A stretch of 64,000 bases of DNA from the NCBI GenBank assembly GCA_022419385.1, contig JAJUBI010000004.1, positions 310,001 to 374,000 of the forward strand, given 5' to 3'. The translations under genes and the position numbers were made by a program. The notes beneath the pieces were generated by a model. It did no database searches. It worked only from the letters and a program-made list of their open reading frames with translations, and had not been told where the DNA came from. Positions 55,485 to 64,000 of the stretch are shown here, one piece after another; position 1 is the stretch's first letter, and each line of letters opens with the position of its first letter. This DNA is from Paraconiothyrium sp. Pb-2020. Its lineage: Eukaryota > Ascomycota > Dothideomycetes > Pleosporales > Didymosphaeriaceae.

Positions 55485-56663
55485 TCAATTGTCATCGGAA
55501 CCGCAGATGACCGCCCCTTTCCGCTTACCTTCCCTCCACATTCCCCACTTCGCCCTCTGCATCCAGACCCATGCGCCGATGCATCGAAGGGGCCCCCTGA
55601 ACCTCTTCACCACAGCATTGTCCTGCCTGATTGCATACACTTTCTCCGCCTCCCGCCAGGTGAAATGCAATTCACACTTGATGCACCACATGTGATTGCA
55701 CCCGCCATCTTTGATAATAGGTGTCTGGCAGCGAGGACACAGGCGTGCGCCGCGGGCCTGCATTTCACGGAGGGAGCGGTAGTTGAACGCTGTGTCCTTC
55801 TTGTCGATAACAGACCTGTCAGACGAGTGCCTTATCGTACATGGCGAAGATGGTGAGGTCTCGGTCGTAGGATAGGACTGTTTCTGCCAGCGGCTCGCGC
55901 GCTGAAATTTCTGACATGATAAGCCATCGTGCCAGGGCACACGACACGTAGCGCAGAAACGGCCGTTGCAGGATGGACATTCGACGTGCGGCCATCCATT
56001 TGTCCTGTTCGGTGTGGTGGTCCAGCCTATCTCGCAGCCGCAGTCCGCCGGGCAGATCCATGTGTCTCTCTTGTGAAATGCCCGCGCCAGCTCCTCGTTG
56101 AAGCTGCTCCGAAGCTCCTTGGGTAGGAAGTGAATTGCGAAGTACTTCCATGCCTGATCAGGATATGGTGGCGTGCATCCCGTTTTGATGCATTGAATGC
56201 GCTCAGCGCCCCGAGTTCGAAATTGCTCAGTAAGATATCTCGAGAGACAAGATCTGCAGACAGGCTCTGAGTTCTCGGCTTCGCGTTGTCTACCAACATT
56301 CTCTGGGAAGGGCCATACTAATGCGAGGTGATGATAGCAAGTAGAAGGCATTACCGTGCTACAACGATTGAGGAAGCATCTCAATGGCAGCTTCTCTGTA
56401 CATATGCTGCATTCATAGGTCCGCTTCCTGGCGTATGAAGGTGGATATGTAGGCGATCTCCACCGAGGTGGTTGTGTTACAAAGGGCCAGGAGGCTAATG
56501 AATCTTCCTTGAGAGTGTCCGTGCATTGGACTATATCGGGAGCAAACAGCCAACGCAGTAGGTAGGTCTCATCTGCAGGTGTTGTCTGTGTTGTCAAGGG
56601 CCCGTGATACTGAACAGCGCCCATGTCGTTGAACCATGACATACTGGTCATACCGTAGTACAA
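55485..56663 (-). CDS. RBR-type E3 ubiquitin ligase (RING-IBR-RING2)
   Basis: A RING-between-RING protein that would receive ubiquitin from an E2 on a cysteine and pass it to a substrate. RING1 begins with YECSICTEKLPL (about residue 85) and ends with VCRSC. The IBR domain shows WICPADCGCEIGW...CPSCNGRFCATCRVPWHDGLSC (about 195-250). RING2 has LCPRCQTPIIKDGGCNHMWC, where the Cys of GGCNHM is the expected catalytic one. A stretch of 45-54 nt at about 56274-56318 (GTATGG at its 5' end, stop-free, divisible by three) separates CYH from VCRSC. It is probably an unspliced-looking intron, because its removal restores normal RING1 spacing. One further intron near the IBR-RING2 linker cannot be excluded. 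No membrane segments. Confidence 0.82.
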   Translation of the reverse strand: MYYGMTSMSWFNDMGAVQYHGPLTTQTTPADETYLLRWLFAPDIVQCTDTLKEDSLASWPFVTQPPRWRSPTYPPSYARKRTYECSICTEKLPLRCFLNRCSTVMPSTCYHHLALVWPFPENVGRQREAENSEPVCRSCLSRYLTEQFRTRGAERIQCIKTGCTPPYPDQAWKYFAIHFLPKELRSSFNEELARAFHKRDTWICPADCGCEIGWTTTPNRTNGWPHVECPSCNGRFCATCRVPWHDGLSCQKFQRASRWQKQSYPTTETSPSSPCTIRHSSDRSVIDKKDTAFNYRSLREMQARGARLCPRCQTPIIKDGGCNHMWCIKCELHFTWREAEKVYAIRQDNAVVKRFRGPLRCIGAWVWMQRAKWGMWREGKRKGAVICGSDDN

Positions 56664-59173
56664 CTTGCGGGGTCGCCAACAGGTGTACCCCCAACTTGTT
56701 AGCCGTTCGCGGTCCAGCAGACGCCGTTCGGTTACGAGAAATCGGCACAGTAAGTCCCTCGGAATCGATCCCCATTACACGGTGAGGTAGAAGTGTCCAA
56801 GAGGAGAGACTCGTGCATGAGTGCACTTAGCTGCGATGATTCAAGGGATGTCGACTAAGCTGGAATGACTGCCTTTGCTGGTGGTTCTGGCCCCTAAAGA
56901 ACAAGAGCTGGAAACTTTGTACCTCTCGAGGTGTGGCGCAGCAGCAGGGCGCTGGAGGTTTATCAATATCAGGCAGCAAAGATTACCCCGCCACACGTTG
57001 ATATGATTACAAGGTGCGTACAGTGCCTCGAGTGGAGTAGAGAAAATGCAGGTTGGTTGAATAACCAAAGAATGAACAGTAGAGCACGATGCTCCTTCTG
57101 CAAGGAGCATGTGTGCATGTGCATTGCTAGATGCAGGTGCATGGTGTTGCGCACGCATGGTGTTGACCGGTATTGACCCCCGGCTGCAATGGCAACACCT
57201 GCGCCAAACCTTCGTATACTAGGCAGACACACATGGATCGAGGCATGTCTTATGTTACGGGCGTAGAAATTTGCGTGTGAGCCTGACCACAAGCAAATCC
57301 GATGTACTTTTGAAAGGGGTATGTGAAGAGCAAAGAGAAAGATGCTACAGGGAACGGAAGACGTCTAGGGCTGCGGGGCGGTTGGATTCCAAGGACAGTT
57401 AGCACCGGCACGCGCTTAGCATGCGATGCCCTGTCGGTGGGTAGCGAGCACCAACGGGCGATGATGTGCAATGGATCGACGAGACGTATATTGGGAGATG
57501 CCGAGAGCGAGGGCCGCCATCACGCCACGGGCTGTAGATGCAGGAGCGGATTGCGCGAGCAACCCTGAGCGCGATCGAAGTGCATAGAGGGGCTGGGCGA
57601 GAACAGGTGTGAAGAGGCGGGAGAGCCAAAGGCCAGCAGCGAGGTTGCGGGACGTTCCACGAGAGGGAACGGCTGGCGAACCACCCAAGACACCCAAGAC
57701 ACAGGCCCGGGAGGCTTCTACCTGTGGCTTGCAGCAGAGGGGGCCCGGTATTGCTCCCCACAACAGGCGGGACCATTGCGCGTCCCCCGGGCGCATCTCT
57801 CCTGTTCGCTGTGCTGCTGTCACGGCGGGGAGGTCGGCGGCTGCTGCAACGTCGAGGGGAGAGGTGGCCGTTTCGGGCGGTGGAAAAGGCTGCTGGGGGG
57901 TGGCCAAGACGCCGCCGCGGGCACTTCTCGGGGCCATGACTGCACGTCTTCGAAGTTTGATGTCCCTATGTCCCTGCATTGAGCCTGAATGCACAATTAC
58001 ATGATGTCCTCACCCCGGTAGCCCTGCCGTCCATCTATTGCCGCCGCGCAGGCCGTGTGCAAACGCGCCGGCAGCCACTCGATGGGGACACGCCGTCCTG
58101 GCGGTCAGGAGAGGCAAGTCTGCAGAGGCTGGACAGAGGCTGGACAGAGGCTGGACAGAGGCTGGACGCAAGCGCGGTGCGGCGGCAGGGAGGACGCGAT
58201 CGAGACATGGTGTTTTCGAGCCTGTCTCACACCGTACCGGACAAGAATAGAGCCCCCCGGCCTGGTCTGTTGCCTGCCACTGGCACGCCCATGCAGAGAG
58301 CCTCGGTGGCGCTGAGGGCGATTCCGCACACGCTTCCTACCGTGTACAGTATGACGGCCGCCGACCGTAGCGGACCTGCCCCCGAGCCTGCATCGCCGTT
58401 GTAGACCCATCGGGCCACTGCCCCCTACCCTATCCCATCCCAACCCATCCCATCCCCTCGCCGCCCGCGACCACCATCATTTTCAACTTTCGGGAGGCCC
58501 GTGCTCGCCTCTCCCTCCGCCCACCTCAAAGCGCAAGCCGTCCGGCTCGCTTCCCACGCCCCTTCGACGTCCTTTCTGTCGCTCGTTGACCTCCACGCTC
58601 CCGCATCGCCTGCCACCCGTACACCAGTGTCCGGTAAGTCGCTCCTCTGCTTGCGTTACCCCTACCCCGGCCTTCCGACACGCCACGAGCATCGCAACCC
58701 TACCGACCACCGCCCTTGCGCGCTTGTACCGCTCCCAGCCGGCCCACAGAGTAGTCCCGAGGGGCAATTGTCCCAGACGCCCTCCAAGACAGCCAGACGC
58801 GGGCATGTTGCAGGCATCCGGCCATGGACAGAATGACGTGGAAATTCGACAATGCGAAGATCCCAGAACAACAGAACAACTATCAATCCTACAGCAACAA
58901 CGCACCTTCTCCATCTGTTGGGACACACACGGGACATTGAGCCAGACACTACACCGTATCTTGAGACCGCAACTTGCTGACTCGACGGCGCAGATTTCGG
59001 ACCAGCCCCTCGTTGATACACCCCGTCGAGCTTCTCGTCCGCCACACGGCCACACCACACGGCAGCTCCCCCGCCCCGTACCTCCAGAGCCGCATGCCTT
59101 CGCCCATCGTTTGACAACTAGCAACCTTCCCTCGGAGATAGAATAGCTATCTCCGGTCTCCCATCGCTACATC
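56664..59173. other. Long intergenic/leader region with CT-rich tract
   Basis: About 2.5 kb between divergent genes. From about 57,600 the DNA is GC-rich and opens many overlapping frames without motifs. A C/T-rich tract of repeated CCCATCC-like units lies at 58427-58462, typical of strong fungal promoters. A consensus donor GTAAGT at 58634 suggests that the gene at 59174 has a long 5' untranslated leader with an intron. Confidence 0.45.
58124..58167. repeat. Four tandem copies of an 11-bp unit
   Basis: Four exact consecutive copies of AGAGGCTGGAC within the GC-rich upstream region. The cause is probably slippage; no functional meaning can be assigned. Confidence 0.9.
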
Positions 59174-62049
59174 ATGGTCAAGGCAGGCTTGTTGGGCTTC
59201 GCGGGCCGCCGCAAGTCCCAGGGCAACATCATGGAAGATGCGAAGCCGTTGCCCAGTCCCGATGCTGCACCCGGGGCCGAGTCGCCTTCAGGGGGCGGAG
59301 GCGGTTTCCGTTTGATGAGCACAAGCGAGGCAGAGGCGCGGAAGACGGAGGAGAAGCGCCGAGCACAGGAAAAATCTGCCTCCAAATTTCGGCCCTTCAG
59401 CAGTTTCAGCGCAGGTAACAAGGCGCGGAATCGTTCTTTCGACGAAGACTCGCCAGGTTCATCGAAACGGTATGTTTGGACCCTTCGGCCAAATACAGCT
59501 CCGAAGCTAACACCATGATCAGGGATAGCAAGTCGAGCAGTGGAACACAATCATCACGCCCCTACAACAACAACAATAATTACGGCCAATACGGCTCAAC
59601 TTCCACCCTCCCATCCTCTGCAGACACAGACCCAAACGACAGCATCTTTGCCATCCCAAGACCCCACATGTCACAGCACAGCAGCTCGCCGAGCGGCTTG
59701 TCTGCAAACACGTACAAGAAGCAGCTGCCGGCAGTTCCCCAATCAGAGTACAGAGGCTATGGAGAGCCCACGTCGCCTGCAGGTGGCATTGGGCGCGTTC
59801 GCGCAATGACATCGTCTAGCTATGCCAGTACTGCCAAACCACCGACCCTAGACGCAGACATGAACTTCGGTTCGACCGACTTTGATGACCTTTTTAGTGG
59901 ACTTGACCGAAATCCATCCCCTGAACAGGTCGCCGAATCCCCTGGCCGTTCCCTTCTGGCGGGTAAACGGACATTCCACGCGGAGCCAATCAAGATTGAC
60001 CGCAAGTTGGAGGTTGAAGCTCCACTCAAGTCGTGGGATTCCCGGGGCTCCGCTGATAATCTTATGTCATCTCCACGTTCGCCCGAGGATGACTCTCCTC
60101 CGCCCCCTGTTCCTCCTCACAAATATGGCCACTACGCGCCCGTCGCCTCTTACAGTCCCGAGCTGAACGGCGCTAACGATTACATCGACAACGACGTGCC
60201 CGTAGTTCGTCAACCTGTCATGTCGCAAAAATCACAGCGCGAAAGCTCCCCAGAGCAAGAACCCACCTCAAAATCGTCCTCGTCCGCCCCTTCGCTGGAG
60301 ACACCACTATCGTCGCGCTCAGGCTCCGACATAACAACACCAAAGGCCGCGTTGCGCGCTGTAGCTTCCCCTATATCGGAAGGTGGAGATGATGACATCT
60401 TCGCGTCGCCTAAGTCAAAACAAACTCCGGTGGCCAAACCTAGCGCATCGACTCAGAGAGGAGAGCCCCGGCCGCAGCCTCCCGCGAGCGAGTCCGGTCG
60501 ACGCGTCCTTACACAAGCTGAGTTCCGCGCACAGCAACAACGAGCAATGGTGCAATCACAAGAAGACAGTTCCGATGAGGAAGACTACGAGGATGAAGAG
60601 GAGGCGCAAGAGAGGGCGGCACAAGAAGCGATAGCTCGGCGTAAGAAACAACAGATGGACTTGGCAAGAGATCACATGCGTCGGACAACCACTGCGCCAG
60701 GAAGCCTCAATCGTCCGGATAGCACCAGTGAACCTTTCTCCATGGGCTTTCCATCCGAAACTTCATTGCAAGCAGATGAGTGGGAAGATGAAGATGTACC
60801 GCTAGGCATACTTGCGCAGCACGGATTCCCCAACAAGGCCCACAGCAAAGCTCCCACCCAACCTGCCAACGCTATTCCGTCCTACTTACCCGACCGACCA
60901 GCTTCTGCTGGACCGGGTGACAATCGCGCATCCACATTCCGACCCGTTTTCGCACGAAATTTGCCGGATGATCCGCACGCTTCGTTCATCGGAGGAGGGT
61001 TGGTCCGACCATCGAACCGAGAATCATTGGGATTCAACAATCGGGGCCCTGCTTCCATCGCAGGTGACTCTGTTGGCAATCTGCACATGAACATGCCTAT
61101 GATGGGCTACCCTGAGCCTCAACTGTCCCAGCCGTCATTGGTCGAGCAGATACATATGCGCGACATGACCAAGCAAAAGTATATGGGCGGTGCGTCTAAC
61201 AAAAAGCCACATGAAGGACCTTTCACTGGAATGCTTGGAGCACAAATGAACCCACCTATCCAATCTGGAGCTGGCACTCGAATGTCTATGATGCCCGGGA
61301 TGCAAGGGATGGGAATGGGCATGAACATGATGAACTCCCCCATGGGCATGCCTATGATGGGCGGTCAGATGGCATACCCCATGCAACAGAACGACATGAT
61401 GCAGATGCAGCACTTCCAGCAGATGCAACAAATGCTTGCAGCACAACAGATGCAGATCCAACAAATGCAGATGCAGCACGCTCAAGATCCGCGCATGTCG
61501 ATGGCATTCCCAAGCAACATGTCAGACCCACGCATGTCAATGGCTTTCCCCAACCAACAGATGATGCCGCCGCAACACGACCCACGCATGTCTTTTGCCG
61601 CGCCGAGCCTCCTCAATGTTCCTTCTGCACAACGACCGATGTCTATAATGCCAGTCGGTAACCAACAGACACCGCAACCCCCGCGGCCCTTCTCAACACC
61701 CATTGGTGGCTCCATGACACCGCCGCCGCAACTTAATGGCTACACGCCATCGATAGCACCATCGGAGCGGTCGAATATCGGTCTCTCAGCACGCTATCGT
61801 CCCGTTGCAACCCACACTGATGCCAAGTCCAGTTCCTCGATGACCTTGCAAGCGTCTGGCGGTGTAAATCAAAACCCTGTTATGGTCAAGGGCATTCTCA
61901 AGAACAAATCCCCGGTGGTGCAAGAAGATGACGACGACGGGTGGGGCAAGATGGCCGCCAGGAAGAAGAAATTTGATGTAAATGGCGGAGCAAGAGGAGG
62001 CGCCGATGATTCATTGCACGAGCTTGTCCGCGGAATGGAGGGGCTTTAG
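59174..62049 (+). CDS. Large low-complexity Met/Gln-rich hypothetical protein
   Basis: I do not recognise the family. Exons 59174-59469 and 59523-62049 with a 53-nt intron (GTATGT...ATCAG) give 940 aa. Most of the protein looks disordered: Ser/Pro/Asn-rich stretches, an acidic run near residue 375 (SSDEEDYEDEEEAQE) followed by a charged helix, and a Met/Gly/Gln-rich region near 600-700 with many MGM, MQQM and QMQ steps. Three copies of DPRMS-[MF]-AFP-like sequence occur close together. The C-terminus has a conserved-looking end, VMVKGILKNKSP then an acidic run, DGWGKMAARKKKF and a final short helix. No signal peptide or membrane segment. Prion-like composition suggests a scaffold or condensate-forming role; this is inference. 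Confidence 0.8.
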
Positions 62050-63371
62050 TACGCTTTAGCCATTCTGATCTTCAGCGTCATTTGGTCTTGCATTTTCCTG
62101 AGCATTTGCGATGTTTTCCTTTCATTCATTGTATCATGTTACGGGCATTTCTGGAGTTTGCTATGCACACTGAGCGTTCACCGTCCTTTTAACATTTCCT
62201 ACATTTTGAATGTGGGAGAGAGAACAAAAGTTGCTTTTCCTGGATCTTGACCCACTGGAGAACGCGCACGGCTACTTCGACTCATTTTGCCTTCTTCTCG
62301 AAGTCTCGCGAGGCAGCACTGGTCGGGGTAAACCGCAGGTTTTGGGGGAGTAGGGCGGGAATTGCTGCACATGCCCGACCTGATGTCGATGAAGGTGTGC
62401 CTGAATCTACTTCATCGGCTCGGTCACAACTCGCTTCAGACAATTCACGTCCACTTTTAGCTGGTAAGGGTGGACAATGACAGGGCCAACAATTTAGAGA
62501 GCGATCATCATCTCACCTCCATACTTCACCAATCTTTACGCCAGAGCTGGGAATATCCGCTTCAAATTGCATCCTGGTTCCTCTATTTGCGGCTGCGAAT
62601 CGTTCACGTATCCCGATATGCTATGGTCCTTTGGGATTCGGATTATCTACGAAGGGCAGAGCGTGTAGAAGAGAGTGTGGCGGGCGATGCAGGCTTTGTG
62701 GTTTGAGGGACAGGGCGCCCGGGAGTGGACCTGTGATGGACGTGGGAACTGAATCCTGGTATTCTGAAGGGATATTGTTTGTCCCGTGAGGAGGGCTTGA
62801 AGATTGTTTGTCATGTGCGGAATCGAAAATGCGACCGCACAGTAGCCATGTAATGAGGGTTGTCCTTGGGTTTTGTAAGCATATGCATCTGACGGGTCAT
62901 GGTGGATGGTTGGGGGGTCTGGTTGGGTTCGGCAGTAACCCTCGTAATTCTAGTATACTTCACTTCGGTCCGGCAAGGATGTGTACTTTGGTCTCATGTT
63001 CGTTATGTCAAGCGTGTGAATAGAATGGCGAGCGCCATCGGCAGTACAGCGTTGGGTGGGTCGCCCGGACTGCAAGTAACCAGGTCTTTCTTTAGACGTA
63101 AGGGAATCTTTAGAGGTTTTCCAATCCGCTCGGTACCACATCCGCTTTATCACACTATTATCGCTTCAAGTGTAGTGCCTCCTAGGACATGCTGATCCAA
63201 ACATCTTCTCCGGATCTCTCTCCATCACGACCTGGTACTGAAGCTTGCTACGCTTGTAGAGGGTTTGGGACGGCAGAGTGAAATGGCCAGCGGTTCCTAA
63301 TTCGCCTGTTCTTTTTCCCAAAAATTTAGCCTGGCAACATTTTCTGAATAGCCTCAAGTCAATATAGCAGC
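62050..63371. other. Intergenic region, no recognised gene
   Basis: About 1.3 kb downstream of the Met/Gln-rich gene. Only short frames without motifs are seen on either strand. Confidence 0.5.
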
Positions 63372-63656
63372 ATGACAGGCCCGTATTGCCTTTATAAACT
63401 TGACGCAACGCTTCATGTTGACAAGGCTGGTAACGAGTACATCAAGGTCGAGCGCGCACCCTTATCATAAAGCCGAGCATCAGATGAGGAAAATGTGGTT
63501 TTATTCACTTACCCCCTTGAGAGCGTGAACATTACCTACAACCAGTGGTTGTTCTGGGCGACAAGGTAATCTCGCGAAATATGGAGTGACAAGAACGTTC
63601 GTCAAAACGATACAGGAGACACGTCGTACTGGAGCCTTCCGTTCGAGCATATGAAG
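63372..63656 (+). CDS. Possible spliced hypothetical gene, 5' part
   Basis: Not recognised and only tentatively called. An ATG at 63372 opens a 58-nt exon (63372-63429). A GT-AG intron at 63430-63483 (54 nt) joins it in phase to 63484-63565, which reads ENVVLFTYPLESVNITYNQW. A second intron at 63566-63615 (50 nt) joins to 63616-63656, followed by another GT. Both intron lengths and phases match those of the confirmed genes here, and without them stops occur. Where the gene would continue is unclear, possibly past the right edge. Chance cannot be excluded. Confidence 0.25.
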
Positions 63657-64000
63657 GTAGGACAAGCGATTCTTTCATCGATCTCCGACTGTTCATATTT
63701 CGCGCTCGCTGGATCGCCTCACTGATGTATGATACTGTTCCACGCGTTTGTTAGCGATGGACATATCATGCGCATTCCTACCGCAATAGTTCGGCAGCCG
63801 CTAAAGCCTCCAATCCCTCGTCACAGCTAAGCAACGCTCAGATTTGGTAGACACGGCTTAATCGTGTGCCCTATATCAGAGGATGTGGGAAAAAACCTAA
63901 GCAGTACGGGATCTTCTCAAGCAGCTCCGTGGTCGCCTTTCAGCAAGCACATCTCAAAATCATTCAAGAGGATACGTTTATCGAGGCCTGCCGATACAGA

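Noticed and set aside
59519..61715. Several minus-strand frames opposite the Met/Gln-rich gene
   Set aside because: They are shadows of its repetitive coding strand (CAT/CTG-rich complements) without independent motifs.
19594..64000. tRNA or rRNA genes
   Set aside because: Looked for T-arm-like GGTTCGA-type blocks with an accompanying acceptor stem; the few partial matches lie in coding sequence or lack a stem.

Overview
The window looks like a filamentous ascomycete chromosome, most likely a Dothideomycete and probably of the order Pleosporales. Evidence: short GT-AG introns (mostly 46-60 nt with CTAAC/CTGAC-like branch sites), gene families typical of such fungi, and a two-compartment layout. 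Positions 1 to about 19,590 are an extremely AT-rich block of dead retrotransposons bearing the mark of repeat-induced point mutation (RIP): CpA/TpG are rare and reading frames are broken almost only by TAA/TAG where CAA/CAG would fit. From about 19,590 the DNA is balanced and gene-rich.

Repeat block. All coding remnants of the retroelement genes gag and pol lie on the minus strand. Element C (5,260-19,384; 163-bp LTRs) is a Ty3/Gypsy chromovirus remnant. A second Gypsy element, A (8,380-15,531; 483-bp LTRs; 5-bp target duplication CTTAG), is inserted into the integrase zinc-finger region of C. A truncated relative of A (1,961-3,814) is cut by a third element, B (LTR 1,466-1,960, body running off the left edge). 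Between them lie a direct repeat pair with a 14-bp minisatellite and an inverted fragment of the B LTR. Both A and C carry, between integrase and 3' LTR, a plus-strand frame opposite to pol that is broken only by RIP-type stops.

Gene region, left to right: siderophore-iron MFS transporter (in-frame TAA; two perfect iron-GATA-factor sites upstream), DHA1-type MFS drug transporter, hypothetical protein, vanillyl-alcohol-oxidase-like flavoenzyme, basic hypothetical protein, alpha subunit of protein farnesyl/geranylgeranyltransferase, PLP-dependent serine/threonine dehydratase (two frameshifts), membrane dipeptidase M19 divergent from an Ilm1-like membrane protein, FAD monooxygenase, L-lactate dehydrogenase, secreted family-9 pectate lyase, short-chain dehydrogenase, secreted protein with three copies of a six-cysteine module, sulfotransferase-like protein (one frameshift), RBR-type ubiquitin ligase, and a large Met/Gln-rich low-complexity protein. 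A possible spliced gene begins near the right edge.

The genes do not form an obvious biosynthetic cluster. Several fit a plant-associated or saprotrophic life: iron capture, pectin degradation, aromatic alcohol oxidation, drug efflux and a small secreted cysteine-rich protein. Three genes carry apparent inactivating lesions while their neighbours are intact; local decay and sequence error cannot be told apart from this window alone. Exon boundaries below were derived by hand from splice signals, reading phase and family conservation.
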